This document shows positions 1-8,786 of a DNA stretch of 40,330 nt, one piece after another (positions within the stretch are counted from its first letter, which is position 1; each line of letters starts with the position of its first letter). The DNA comes from DAIMFL01 sp964372215 (GTDB taxonomy: Bacteria > Pseudomonadota > Alphaproteobacteria > Dongiales > Dongiaceae), in NCBI GenBank assembly GCA_964372215.1, contig CAYJQC010000036.1, positions 1-40,330 on the forward strand. The letters are read 5' to 3'. Made by a program: the position numbers and the translations under genes. The notes beneath the pieces were generated by a model. The model was given only the letters and a program-made list of their open reading frames with translations, was not told the origin of the DNA and searched no databases.

Positions 1-159
1 GCAACCAAATCGATCATCCATGACTACTCACCCCTGTCCAGATACAAGGGTCGGGTTGGGGGTGCGCGGCAAACTCGCTGCGGACAGCTTTCCCCCTTGC
101 CGCCGGCCGGCGATGCGCCAATCTGGTCGGCATGAGACTCTCCCGCCCCGCCCGCGCCG

Positions 160-1326
160 ATGCCTGACGGCAGCGGGCAGCCGACCCTGAAGCTGGTCGG
201 GCGCATCGCCGACGTTGCCCCCGGCGACTGGGATTCCTGTGCCGGGAGCGACAACCCGTTCCTGGCCCACGCCTTTCTGCAGGCGCTGGAAGCCTCGGGC
301 TCGGTCGAGCAGGAGACCGGCTGGCAGCCGCGCCACCTGATCGTCGAGGATCCCGACGGCCGGGTCGCCGCCGCGGCGCCGATGTATCTGAAGAGCCATT
401 CCTACGGCGAGTACGTGTTCGACCACGGCTGGGCCGACGCCTATGAGCGCGCCGGCGGGCACTACTACCCCAAGCTGCTGGTGGCGGTGCCGTTCACCCC
501 GGCACCGGGCCCGCGGCTCCTGGTCCGGTCCGGGCCCGGTTCGGAAACCGCGCGCGCAACCCTGGCGGCCGGGCTGGTCGCCGCGGCCGAGCAGCTCGGC
601 GTCTCCTCGCTCCATGTCAATTTCGCGCTGGAGGCGGACATGGCCGTCCTGGAGGCCGCCGGGCTGATGCGCCGCACCGGCATCCAGTACCACTGGCACA
701 ACCCGGGCTACGGCAGCTTCGACGATTTCCTGGCTTCGCTTTCCTCGCGCAAGCGCAAGGCGATCCGCCGCGAGCGCCAGGCGGTCGCCGACCAGGGCAT
801 CCGGGTCGCCGCGCTCACCGGCGCCGATATCGGGCCGCGGCACTGGGACGCCTTCTTCCGCTTCTACATGGACACCGGCAGCCGCAAATGGGGCCGGCCC
901 TACCTGACCCGCGAGTTCTTCGACCGGATCGGCGGCGCGATGGCCGAGCGCATCGTGCTGGTCATGGCGGAGCTGGACGGCCGCTTCATCGGCGGCGCGC
1001 TCAACCTGATCGGCGCGGACGCGCTGTATGGCCGCAACTGGGGCTGCGACGGCGACTACCCGTTCCTGCATTTCGAGGCCTGCTACTACCAGGCAATCGA
1101 TTTCGCGATCTCGCGGGGGTTGGCCAGGGTCGAGGCCGGCGCGCAAGGCGAGCACAAGATCCAGCGCGGCTACCTGCCGGTCGAGACATCGAGCGCCCAC
1201 TGGATCGCCGACGCGAACTTCGCCGCGGCGGTCAAGGATTTCCTCCGCCGCGAGACCCGCGCCATCCGCGAGGAAGGCAAGGCGCTGGCAGAGTTCTCGC
1301 CGTTCAGAAAAGACTGCGGCGGCTGA
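160..1326 (+). CDS. FemAB-like GNAT-fold acyltransferase (DUF482/PF04339 family)
   Basis: A 388-residue soluble protein of the family often annotated as peptidoglycan biosynthesis or GNAT N-acetyltransferase. FemAB-type enzymes join two GNAT-like folds and transfer aminoacyl or acyl groups; the substrate of this subfamily is not established. Family-like stretches are YLKSHSYGEYVFDHGWADAY near residues 75-95, the basic segment SSRKRKAIRRERQAV near 195-210, and a C-terminal part containing GEHKIQRGYLPVETSSAHWI. No signal peptide or membrane segment is visible, so it should be cytoplasmic. The ATG at 160 gives the family's usual N-terminus, a short lead followed by an SNPFL-like motif (here SDNPFLAHAFLQALE). 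It converges with the clp operon on the opposite strand. The family call is firm; the reaction is unknown. Confidence 0.85.
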   Translation: MPDGSGQPTLKLVGRIADVAPGDWDSCAGSDNPFLAHAFLQALEASGSVEQETGWQPRHLIVEDPDGRVAAAAPMYLKSHSYGEYVFDHGWADAYERAGGHYYPKLLVAVPFTPAPGPRLLVRSGPGSETARATLAAGLVAAAEQLGVSSLHVNFALEADMAVLEAAGLMRRTGIQYHWHNPGYGSFDDFLASLSSRKRKAIRRERQAVADQGIRVAALTGADIGPRHWDAFFRFYMDTGSRKWGRPYLTREFFDRIGGAMAERIVLVMAELDGRFIGGALNLIGADALYGRNWGCDGDYPFLHFEACYYQAIDFAISRGLARVEAGAQGEHKIQRGYLPVETSSAHWIADANFAAAVKDFLRRETRAIREEGKALAEFSPFRKDCGG

Positions 1327-1365
1327 CCCCCTCCCCCCTGCCCTCGCCCGCAAGGGGAGGAGATT
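1327..1365. repeat. intergenic G-rich repeat fragment
   Basis: Just after the acyltransferase stop, the minus strand reads CTCCCCTTGCGGGCGAGGG and then a G-rich run ending near GGGGTCAG. This resembles the second hairpin element at 35639-35680, which has a CTCCCC stem followed by a GGGTGAGGG-like tail. Such C/G-rich intergenic repeats are common in alphaproteobacterial genomes. Its function is unknown. Confidence 0.45.
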
Positions 1366-1435
1366 AACTCCCATGAAGCGCGCCGTACTTTCCGGGCGAC
1401 GAAGTCCACCCCCCCCCTCGCGGGAGAAGGAGGGA

Positions 1436-1455
1436 CCCATCGCGTCAGCGATGGG
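1436..1455 (-). terminator. hairpin downstream of clpA, possible terminator
   Basis: CCCATCGC and GCGATGGG form a perfect 8-bp stem with a GTCA loop, 20-39 bases beyond the clpA stop. No T-run follows on the minus strand, so this is a weak intrinsic terminator at best. It could equally be an RNA-stabilising 3' structure or part of the neighbouring repeat. Confidence 0.35.
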
Positions 1456-1474
1456 AGGGAGAGCGGATTGCGCC

Positions 1475-3859
1475 CTATTCCACCAGCACCGGGAGCTTCG
1501 GGTCGGGCTTGATCGCCGGCGGCTTGCCGCCCTTGGGGCCCTTGCCGCCGCCCTGGTCCGGCCCCGCGCCCTTGCCGCCGTCGCTCTTGGGCGGACCGGC
1601 CACGACGACTTCGGGATAGGAGAAGACCAGCTTCTCCTCGGCCACGTCGACCCGCACCACGCCGCCCTTCTCGAGGCGGCCGAACAGCAGTTCCTCGGCC
1701 AGCGGCTTCTTGATGCTCTCCTGGATCACCCGGGCGAGCGGCCGGGCGCCGTAGAGCGGGTCGAAGCCGGCCTTGGCCAGCCAGTCGCGCGCCGCGTCGG
1801 AGAGCTCGATCGTCACCTGGCGGTCGGCGAGCTGGGCCTCGAGCTGCATCACGAACTTGTCGACCACCCGCGCCACCACGTCCGGCGACAGATTGGCGAA
1901 GGTGATGGTGGCGTCGAGCCGGTTGCGGAACTCCGGCGAGAACATCTTGTTGATGGCCTCGACATCCTCGCCCAGGCGCCCCTCGCGGGCGAAGCCGATG
2001 GCGGGCTTCGCCAGGTCGGCGGCACCGGCATTGGTGGTCATGATCAGGATCACGTTGCGGAAATCGACCTGCTTGCCATTGTGGTCGGTGAGCTTGCCGT
2101 GGTCCATCACCTGCAGCAGCACGTTGAACACGTCGGGATGGGCCTTCTCGATCTCGTCGAGCAGCAGCACGGCGTGCGGGTGCTGGTCGATGGCATCGGT
2201 CAAGAGCCCGCCCTGGTCGAACCCGACATAGCCCGGCGGCGCCCCGATCAGCCGCGAGATGGTGTGACGCTCCATGTATTCCGACATGTCGAAGCGGATC
2301 AGCTCGATCGCCAGGCTCTTGGAGAGCTGGCGCGCCACCTCGGTCTTGCCGACGCCGGTCGGGCCGGAGAACAGGTAGCAGCCGATCGGCTTCTCCGGCT
2401 CGCGCAGCCCGGCGCGGGCGAGCTTGATGGCGCTGGACAGGGCGTCGATCGCCTTGTTCTGGCCGAACACCATGGTCTTCAAATCGCGATCCAGGTTGCG
2501 GAGCACGGTCTTGTCGTCGCGCGAGACGCTCTTCGGCGGGATCCGGGCGATGGTGGCGACCACCGCCTCGACGTCCTTCACGCTGATGATCTTCTTGCGC
2601 TTGCTCTCCGGCACCAGCATCTGCGCCGCGCCGACCTCGTCGATCACGTCGATCGCCTTGTCCGGCAGCTTGCGGTCGCCGATATAGCGCTGCGACAGCT
2701 CGACCGCGGTCTTGATGGCGTCGGCGGTATAGCGGACCTTGTGGTGCTTCTCGTAATAGGGCTTGAGGCCCATCAGGATCTTGATGGAATCCTCGAGCGA
2801 GGGCTCGTTGACGTCGATCTTCTGGAACCGGCGCACCAGGGCGCGGTCCTTCTCGAAGTAGTTGCGGTATTCCTTGTAGGTGGTCGAGCCGATGCAGCGC
2901 AGGTTGCCGCTGGCGAGCGCCGGCTTCAGCAGGTTGGAGGCGTCCATCGCGCCGCCGCTGGTGGCGCCGGCGCCGATCACGGTGTGGATCTCGTCGATGA
3001 ACAGCACCGCGCCGTCCATCGCCTCGAGCTCGGCCAGCACCGCCTTCAGCCGCTCCTCGAAATCGCCGCGATAGCGCGTGCCGGCCAGCAGCGATCCCAT
3101 GTCGAGCGAGTAGATGCGGGCGTTCTTGAGCACGTCCGGCACCTCGCCCCGCACGATGCGCCGCGCCAACCCTTCCGCGATCGCGGTCTTGCCGACGCCG
3201 GGATCGCCGACATAGAGCGGGTTGTTCTTCTGCCGGCGGCACAGGATCTGGATTGTGCGGTCGACCTCGGCCTCGCGGCCGATCAGCGGATCGATCTTGC
3301 CGCTGGCGGCCTTCTTGTTGAGGTCGACGCAATAGGCGTCGAGCGCCTCGCTGCCGGACTTGGCCACCTTCTCGGCGGCGGCGTCGGCATCGGCGCCATG
3401 GACCCGGCGGCTTTCCTGGCGGCTGCGCGCCTTGGCGATGCCGTGGCTGATGTAGTTGACCGCGTCGAGCCGCGACATGTCCTGCTCCTGCAGGAAGAAC
3501 ACCGCATGGCTCTCGCGCTCGGAGAACAGCGCGACCAGCACGTTGGCGCCGGTCACCTCCTCGCGGCCCGAGGACTGCACGTGGATCGCCGCGCGCTGCA
3601 GCACGCGCTGGAACCCGGCGGTCGGCTTCGCCTCCTCGCCGCGCGGGGTCACCAGGTTGGCGAGCTGGCTGTCGATGTACTCGGTCACCTCGCGGCGCAG
3701 CCGCTCGAGATCGACGTTGCTGGCCTTGAGCACCGCCACCGCGTCCTGGTCCTCGGTCAGCGCAAGCAGCAGATGCTCGAGCGTCGCGTATTCGTGGCGC
3801 CGCTCGTTCGCATAGGCCAGGGCGCGGTGCAGTGTCTGTTCGAGATTGGGTGAGAGCAT
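1475..3859 (-). CDS. clpA: ATP-dependent Clp protease ATP-binding subunit ClpA
   Basis: A 794-residue class I Clp/Hsp100 unfoldase that feeds substrates, including N-degron proteins delivered by ClpS, into the ClpP protease chamber. The N-terminal Clp repeat domain covers about residues 1-145. The first AAA+ module has Walker A GDPGVGKT at 218-225 and Walker B LFIDEIHT. The second has Walker A GPTGVGKT near residue 500 and LLLDEIEKAHPDVF. Length and order match ClpA. The last 40 or so residues form a Gly/Lys/Pro-rich tail, longer than in E. coli and probably disordered. The gene lies nine bases after clpS on the same strand, the usual clpSA operon. No clpP is in the window. The start at 3859 gives the standard MLSPNLEQTLHRAL N-terminus. 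Confidence 0.97.
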   Translation of the reverse strand: MLSPNLEQTLHRALAYANERRHEYATLEHLLLALTEDQDAVAVLKASNVDLERLRREVTEYIDSQLANLVTPRGEEAKPTAGFQRVLQRAAIHVQSSGREEVTGANVLVALFSERESHAVFFLQEQDMSRLDAVNYISHGIAKARSRQESRRVHGADADAAAEKVAKSGSEALDAYCVDLNKKAASGKIDPLIGREAEVDRTIQILCRRQKNNPLYVGDPGVGKTAIAEGLARRIVRGEVPDVLKNARIYSLDMGSLLAGTRYRGDFEERLKAVLAELEAMDGAVLFIDEIHTVIGAGATSGGAMDASNLLKPALASGNLRCIGSTTYKEYRNYFEKDRALVRRFQKIDVNEPSLEDSIKILMGLKPYYEKHHKVRYTADAIKTAVELSQRYIGDRKLPDKAIDVIDEVGAAQMLVPESKRKKIISVKDVEAVVATIARIPPKSVSRDDKTVLRNLDRDLKTMVFGQNKAIDALSSAIKLARAGLREPEKPIGCYLFSGPTGVGKTEVARQLSKSLAIELIRFDMSEYMERHTISRLIGAPPGYVGFDQGGLLTDAIDQHPHAVLLLDEIEKAHPDVFNVLLQVMDHGKLTDHNGKQVDFRNVILIMTTNAGAADLAKPAIGFAREGRLGEDVEAINKMFSPEFRNRLDATITFANLSPDVVARVVDKFVMQLEAQLADRQVTIELSDAARDWLAKAGFDPLYGARPLARVIQESIKKPLAEELLFGRLEKGGVVRVDVAEEKLVFSYPEVVVAGPPKSDGGKGAGPDQGGGKGPKGGKPPAIKPDPKLPVLVE

Positions 3860-3868
3860 CGCGACCGC

Positions 3869-4195
3869 CTACTCTTTCTCCAGGGTGCACTGCAACGGGT
3901 GCTCGTGACGGCGTGCGAAGTCGATCACCTGGGTGACCTTGGTCTCCGCCACTTCGTAAGTGTACACGCCACAGACGCCGACGCCACGGCGATGTACATG
4001 GAGCATGATGCGCGTCGCCTCCTCGCGGTTCTTCGAGAAGAACCGCTCGAGCACATGGATCACGAATTCCATCGGCGTGTAGTCGTCGTTGAGCAGAAGC
4101 ACCTTGTACATCGAGGGCTTCTTGGTCTTCGGCTTGCTCTTGACCACCACGCCGGTGGCCGGTCCGTCCCGTCGGGAGAAGTCGTTGTCGCTCAT
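3869..4195 (-). CDS. clpS: ATP-dependent Clp protease adaptor ClpS
   Basis: A 108-residue adaptor that binds N-terminal destabilising residues and hands substrates to ClpA. A variable, basic N-terminal extension of about 30 residues precedes the folded domain. That domain shows YKVLLLNDDYTPMEFVIHVL and the region MLHVHRRGVGVCGVYTYEVAETKV, both typical of the N-degron pocket and ClpA-binding face. It ends in a short acidic tail. It is the first gene of the clpSA pair, nine bases before clpA. Alphaproteobacteria often have two clpS paralogues; this clpA-linked copy is the ClpS1 type. Confidence 0.96.
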   Translation of the reverse strand: MSDNDFSRRDGPATGVVVKSKPKTKKPSMYKVLLLNDDYTPMEFVIHVLERFFSKNREEATRIMLHVHRRGVGVCGVYTYEVAETKVTQVIDFARRHEHPLQCTLEKE

Positions 4196-4403
4196 CGTCT
4201 CCAGAATACGCCTCTCGCGGCCTCGAATCCGTTAAGGACAATGATATGGGATCGCGCGGCCAGCGGCAAAGGGCCCGGCTGAAAATGCCACCGCCGCCCG
4301 CGCGCATGGCTGCGCTGCGCCGGGCCCATCGCCGCCGCCGGCCCAAGGTTCCGGGCCGGTGCGCGCGACAAATCGGGCGGTGTCGGGGTGGGCCGCCCCG
4401 CGC

Positions 4404-4982
4404 TCAGGCGGCTTCGGCGCGCCCGGCGGCCAGGTCGAAGGCGTCGGCGAGCCGGGCCTGGATCGGCGCCCAGGCCGCGCCGGCGAGCCGGGCCGACAGC
4501 TCGGAGATGCGGGCGGCGTCATGCTGCAGCCGGTCGAATTGGGCGCGCGCCCACTCGGACTGCAGCGTCGCCAGGTCCTGCGGCGTGCGGGTGGCGGCCA
4601 TGTCCTGGGCTAGCGCCGCGCCGTCGCTGAGCGATTGCTGGCCGACCCCGAGCCATGCCGTGCCGAGTTCCCCGCAGCCGCGGGTCAGGATGTCGCCCGA
4701 CTCCAGCAGCGCCCGGACATTGCGCCGGTTGAACTCGGCCAGGCGTTCGGCACCGCCGAACAGATCCGCGGCATGGGGCATGCGACCGAACTGCGCGAAG
4801 GCGCCGGCGAACTCCAGCACCAGGCTCGGAGATTCGTCGGCCGCAAGCCGTACCGGCTCGAGTGGCGCCGGCAGGCGCAATACCGTCTTCGATGCCGCCT
4901 TGCGCGGCGCGGCCGGGGCCTTCTTCGGGAGCGTCTTCGGGGCGCTCTTGCGCGCCGTGCGGCGCTTCGGTGATGTGCTCAT
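4404..4982 (-). CDS. phasin family protein
   Basis: A 192-residue protein with a Lys/Ala/Pro-rich basic N-terminus (about residues 1-35) followed by an amphipathic, alanine-rich helical domain of the Phasin_2 type. An example is the stretch with RLAEFNRRNVRALLESGDIL, followed by long heptad-like helices. Phasins coat polyhydroxyalkanoate granules and control their size and number, so this gene suggests PHA storage. No PHA synthase is in the window. The basic tail resembles histone-like PhaF/PhaM tails that bind DNA, so a link to the nucleoid is possible (inference). It is monocistronic on the minus strand with its own predicted promoter about 130 bases upstream. The start at 4982 is preceded by AGAGG. 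Confidence 0.82.
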   Translation of the reverse strand: MSTSPKRRTARKSAPKTLPKKAPAAPRKAASKTVLRLPAPLEPVRLAADESPSLVLEFAGAFAQFGRMPHAADLFGGAERLAEFNRRNVRALLESGDILTRGCGELGTAWLGVGQQSLSDGAALAQDMAATRTPQDLATLQSEWARAQFDRLQHDAARISELSARLAGAAWAPIQARLADAFDLAAGRAEAA

Positions 4983-5111
4983 GGGGGCTACCTCTCCGAC
5001 TGGGGGGTTCGATGGAGGTCACTGCCAGCCCGCCTCCGGGGCAACAGGGTCCGGGCGGGCGGTTCGCGGCCGATGTCGCCACAGGCGACGCTGCACCGCA
5101 GCATCAGGGTT

Positions 5112-5139
5112 AATAAACCCACTGCCGCCGTTGAGTCAA
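5112..5139 (-). promoter_or_regulatory. predicted sigma70-type promoter of the phasin gene
   Basis: On the minus strand TTGACT (5139-5134) is separated by 16 bases from TTTATT (5117-5112). Both are good matches to -35 and -10 boxes in otherwise GC-rich DNA. The -10 lies in a small palindrome, GGGTT-AATA-AACCC (5107-5120). The implied leader before the phasin start is about 120 bases. Confidence 0.5.
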
Positions 5140-5212
5140 ACCTGCCATCGCAGTGCAACCACAACGCCCCGGGGCGGTCATGGTTCCCGGTCGATCCGGC
5201 GGTCGCCGGCGG

Positions 5213-5980
5213 TCAGCCCAGGCCCTTGCCGCGCACCTGCAGGGTGAACCGCGTCTCGGCCCCGCGCTCCTCGCGGCCGCCCGGCGGGCCGAAGCGCTCG
5301 GACGCCGGCAGCGGCCGCGGCGGGTTGACCGCGACCGCGGTGCCGTCGCGCGCGAACAGCAGGTCGGGAAAGGCGAGCGCGTCCCAGCGGGCCGACGGAT
5401 GAACCCAGGCCGAGAACGCGAAGGCGCCGTTCCGGCAGCCGCTCGCCACCCAGTAGAACTCCCAGGAGTTGAGGCGCAGGCCGTCGGGCGGAGCGTCGAA
5501 CAACCCGCTCTGCCCCAGCGCCGACTCGAATGCCGCCATCTCCGCCGGCGCGAACCGGGCCTCGGCGCGAGTCCAGCGCCACGGCGCCTGCAGGTCGTCG
5601 AGCCGCAGCGTGGTCAGGTTCGCCGGACCGATGGCACGCGCCACCACGATGGCACCGCCGGCGCCGTCGGCAGTCACCTCGTAGCTGCGCAGCTGCTCCT
5701 GGTAGCGGCCGTTATAGACCAGCCGATAGCGATCGACCGCGCCGGGCCCGCAGGCCGCGCGGAGGTCGCTGCCGTCGAGATAGCTGAACCAGGTCGCGCG
5801 CAGCGTCACCGGCTCGTCGACCCCGCCGCGATAGGTGCAGGCGGCCAGCAGCAGGCCGCCCGCCAGCGCCATGATCGGCCGGGAACGCCACCGGCCGCGC
5901 CGGAGGCGTGCGGGTGGTCGTGACGGGTCCGAGTCGGGCGGCGCGGCGGGGCGTGGTCGGACGATGCCGAAGCTGGGCAT
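5213..5980 (-). CDS. hypothetical lipoprotein
   Basis: A 255-residue protein with no family I recognise. An arginine-rich N-terminus (about residues 1-36) precedes the hydrophobic run MALAGGLLLAAC, a lipobox with the lipidated cysteine at residue 48, so it should be an envelope lipoprotein facing the periplasm. The mature part has scattered aromatic residues and only a few cysteines (CGPG, SGCRNGAF) and no catalytic motif that I can name. The ATG at 5980 is preferred because it keeps the positive n-region. An internal ATG at 5872 would leave a signal peptide without charge. It is divergent from the carboxypeptidase gene, with 80 bases between the two starts. Confidence 0.65.
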   Translation of the reverse strand: MPSFGIVRPRPAAPPDSDPSRPPARLRRGRWRSRPIMALAGGLLLAACTYRGGVDEPVTLRATWFSYLDGSDLRAACGPGAVDRYRLVYNGRYQEQLRSYEVTADGAGGAIVVARAIGPANLTTLRLDDLQAPWRWTRAEARFAPAEMAAFESALGQSGLFDAPPDGLRLNSWEFYWVASGCRNGAFAFSAWVHPSARWDALAFPDLLFARDGTAVAVNPPRPLPASERFGPPGGREERGAETRFTLQVRGKGLG

Positions 5981-6060
5981 GGGCGGGGTTTTCCAACGGT
6001 GCCGGGGGGTTCCGGTCTAGCGGTTAAGCCGATTTTAAAGATTAAGGCTGTATGTAGACA

Positions 6061-7347
6061 ATGAATCAGGGTTTTTCTAGAATCGGCGGTCACGGGGCCA
6101 CTGTCGGGATGGGGAACGGGAAGATGGGCGTTGCGTCGACCAGAGGCACCAGCATTCTCAGGCGGGCGGGTTTCCTCGCCATTTTCGGGCTGCTGGCCCT
6201 GGCGTTGCTGCCGGTCGGACCGGCGGCCGCGGCCAAGAACAACCGCTACGCCGCGATCGTGATCGACGCCGCGACCGGCCAAGTGCTGCACGAAGCCAAT
6301 GCCGACGTCCAGAACTACCCGGCGTCGCTCACCAAGATGATGACGCTCTACATGCTGTTCGACGCGATCGAGCGCGGCGAGTTCGGCCTCAAGAGCCAGT
6401 TCGTCGCCTCCAAGCACGCGGCCCAGCAGCCGGCGACCAATCTGGCGCTGCGCAAGGGCAGCACCATCACCGTCGACCAGGCGATCAAGGCGATCGTGGT
6501 GCGCTCGGCCAATGACGTCGCCGTGGTGATCGCCGAGGCGCTCGGCGGCAGCGAGTCGAAGTTCGCGCAGATGATGACCGCCCGGGCCCATGCGCTGGGC
6601 ATGGCGAACACGACCTTCCGCAACGCCTCGGGCCTGCCCGACAAGGGCCAGAAGACCACCGCGCGGGACCTGGCCACGCTGGCGTTGGCGCTGATGCGCG
6701 ATTTCCCGCAGTACTACCCGTATTTTTCGACGACCAAGTTCGTCTACAACGGCAAGACCTACAAGACCCACAACCGGCTGATGCTGAGCTACGACGGCGC
6801 CGACGGCCTGAAGACCGGCTATATCCGCGCCTCGGGCTTCAATCTCGCGACGTCGGCGGTGCGTGGCGGACGGCGCCTGGTCGCAATCGTGATGGGCGGC
6901 AAGACCGCCGCCTCGCGCGACGCCCACATGGCCGACCTGCTCGACCGCGGCTTCGCCAGCAACCGTTCCGCCAGCGTGCCCGCCGCCAACGCGCCGGTCA
7001 TCGCCCTGGTGCCGCCGACCAAGCCCGAGATCTCCGTGGAGTTGGCTGCCAGCGACGTCGACGGCATGGTGACGGTGACCCGCGAGGGCGGCGAGTACGC
7101 GGTGCAGGTCGGGGCCTTCAGCCGCTTCGCCCCGGCCCAACTCGCGGCCAACCAGGCGGTCAGCAACCTGCCCGATCTGCTCGGCGACGGCCGGGTCGTC
7201 GTCGACCAGTCCTCGAAGTACTATCGCGCCCGGGTCATCGGCCTGTCCGAGCCGGATGCGCGCAAGGCCTGCAAGCTGCTCAAGGCGCAGAAGACCGACT
7301 GCCTGGTGTTCAAGGCCGACCTGACCCTGGCGCAGAACGCCGAGTAG
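6061..7347 (+). CDS. D-alanyl-D-alanine carboxypeptidase (PBP5/6 family) with C-terminal SPOR domain
   Basis: A 428-residue low-molecular-weight penicillin-binding protein that trims the terminal D-alanine of peptidoglycan peptides in the periplasm. Visible motifs are a signal peptide ending near AAAA (about residues 36-58), the catalytic SxxK as SLTK (S89, K92), SxN as SAN (149-151), and KTG (251-253) within GLKTGYIRASG. The last 85 or so residues (VQVGAFSRFAPAQLAANQAV onward) form a SPOR domain, which binds denuded glycan at division sites, so the enzyme probably acts at the septum. This carboxypeptidase-SPOR layout is typical of alphaproteobacterial DacF-like proteins. The start is uncertain: ATG at 6061, 6109 and 6124 are in frame, and 6124 gives the most normal signal peptide. 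Confidence 0.92.
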   Translation: MNQGFSRIGGHGATVGMGNGKMGVASTRGTSILRRAGFLAIFGLLALALLPVGPAAAAKNNRYAAIVIDAATGQVLHEANADVQNYPASLTKMMTLYMLFDAIERGEFGLKSQFVASKHAAQQPATNLALRKGSTITVDQAIKAIVVRSANDVAVVIAEALGGSESKFAQMMTARAHALGMANTTFRNASGLPDKGQKTTARDLATLALALMRDFPQYYPYFSTTKFVYNGKTYKTHNRLMLSYDGADGLKTGYIRASGFNLATSAVRGGRRLVAIVMGGKTAASRDAHMADLLDRGFASNRSASVPAANAPVIALVPPTKPEISVELAASDVDGMVTVTREGGEYAVQVGAFSRFAPAQLAANQAVSNLPDLLGDGRVVVDQSSKYYRARVIGLSEPDARKACKLLKAQKTDCLVFKADLTLAQNAE

Positions 7348-7388
7348 CGCCGGCGGGCGAAACTCCGACGCTCCTCCCTCTCGACCGG

Positions 7389-8786
7389 TCAGAACGCCGG
7401 CGCGGCGACGTCCGAACGCTCGAGCTGCGCCGCCACCGCGGCCTTGAGCCGGCCGAGGGCGGCCTCGTCCCTGGCCTCGCAGCGGGCGACCAGCACGTCC
7501 TGGGTGTTCGACGCCCGGAGCAGCCACCAGCCGTCGGCGGTGGTGACCCGCACCCCGTCGATGTCGTTGACCTCGGCGCCGGCGGCCTCGAGTCGGTCGC
7601 GGACTTCCGAGACCACGACGAACTTGCGCTCCTCGCTGCAGGGAAAGCGGATCTCGGGCGTGTTCACCATGGCCGGCAGCTCGTCGCGCATGTCGGCCAG
7701 GCTGCGGTCGGAGGTCGCCAGGATGCCGAGCAGCCGGACCGCCACGTAGAGCGCGTCGTCGAAGCCGTAGTAGCGGTCGCCGTAAAAGATGTGCCCGCTC
7801 ATCTCGCCGGCGAGCGGCGCGCCGAGCTCGGCCATCTTCGACTTGATCAGGGAATGTCCGGTCTTCCACATCAGCGGCTTGCCGCCGCAACGGGCGATCT
7901 CGTCGTACAGCACCTGGCTCGCCTTGACGTCGCCGATGATGGTGGCGCCGGGATGGGCCGCCAGCACCTCGCGCGCCAGGATCGCGAGCAGCTGGTCGCC
8001 CCACAGGATCCGGCCCTTGCCGTCGATCACCCCGATCCGGTCGCCGTCGCCGTCGAAGCCGATGCCGAGATCGCAGGCGTCCCGCGCGACCGCCTCCTGC
8101 AGCTGCACCAGGTTCTCCGGCACCGTCGGGTCCGGGTGGTGCGAGGGAAACGTGCCGTCGATGCGTTCGTTCAGCAGGACGTGGCGCCCCGGCAGCTTGC
8201 CGGCGAGCCATGCCATCGCCTCGCCGGCGGCGCCGTTGCCGGCGTCCCAGGCGACGGCGAGCGGCTTCGACGCCCCGGCCGGGTAGTCGGCCGCGAGCCG
8301 CGCGACATAGGCATCGAACACCGGCCGCTCGACGGCGGTACCGCGCGCGCCGCCGGCGAACTTGCCGGCGGCCGCGATCTCGCCGATGCGCTGGATCGCC
8401 GCGCCGTGGATGCCGGATCGGCCGACCATCATCTTGAACCCGTTGTGGTCCGGCGGATTGTGCGAGCCGGTCACCATGAGCCCGCCGCCGGCCCCGCATT
8501 CGACCGTCGCGTAGTACAGCATGGGGGTCGGCCCGCGGCCGATGCGCCAGACCTCGAGCCCGGCCTGGGTCAGGCCCTCGACGGCCGCCGCCTCCATCGC
8601 CGGCGAGCTCAGCCGGCCGTCATAGCCGACGCAGGCCGAGCGGCCGCCGGCCTCGCGGATCAGCGTGCCGAGCGCACGGCCGACCGCGCGGGCATCCGCC
8701 TCCGACAGCGTTCGTCCGACCACGCCGCGGATGTCGTACTCGCGCAGCACCGTGGGGTCGAAGCGATGCGGTGTCATGGTGCTCAT
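7389..8786 (-). CDS. phosphomannomutase/phosphoglucomutase
   Basis: A 465-residue alpha-D-phosphohexomutase that interconverts glucose- or mannose-6-phosphate and the 1-phosphates through a phosphoserine. The active-site serine is S108 in TGSHNPPDHNG. The metal loop is FDGDGDR with D245, D247 and D249. The sugar-specificity loop is GEMSGH, and a C-terminal phosphate-binding domain follows. Length and motifs match the bifunctional AlgC/ManB type. The start ATG at 8786 overlaps the ugd stop by four bases (ATGA), so translation is probably coupled. With galU and ugd upstream it forms a sugar-nucleotide operon: glucose-6-P to glucose-1-P (this enzyme), to UDP-glucose (GalU), to UDP-glucuronate (Ugd). 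Confidence 0.94.
   Translation of the reverse strand: MSTMTPHRFDPTVLREYDIRGVVGRTLSEADARAVGRALGTLIREAGGRSACVGYDGRLSSPAMEAAAVEGLTQAGLEVWRIGRGPTPMLYYATVECGAGGGLMVTGSHNPPDHNGFKMMVGRSGIHGAAIQRIGEIAAAGKFAGGARGTAVERPVFDAYVARLAADYPAGASKPLAVAWDAGNGAAGEAMAWLAGKLPGRHVLLNERIDGTFPSHHPDPTVPENLVQLQEAVARDACDLGIGFDGDGDRIGVIDGKGRILWGDQLLAILAREVLAAHPGATIIGDVKASQVLYDEIARCGGKPLMWKTGHSLIKSKMAELGAPLAGEMSGHIFYGDRYYGFDDALYVAVRLLGILATSDRSLADMRDELPAMVNTPEIRFPCSEERKFVVVSEVRDRLEAAGAEVNDIDGVRVTTADGWWLLRASNTQDVLVARCEARDEAALGRLKAAVAAQLERSDVAAPAF

Noticed and set aside
28..1440. Long open frame on the minus strand opposite the FemAB-like gene
   Set aside because: It has no family similarity, and the plus-strand frame is a clear acyltransferase. 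High GC makes long antisense frames common.
1028..3853. Plus-strand open frame of over 900 codons opposite clpA
   Set aside because: It is antisense to an unmistakable clpA and has a His/Arg/Leu-rich composition typical of a shadow frame.
5101..5125. The GGGTT-AATA-AACCC palindrome as an operator
   Set aside because: The five-base stem is too short to separate from chance. It is more simply the -10 region of the phasin promoter.
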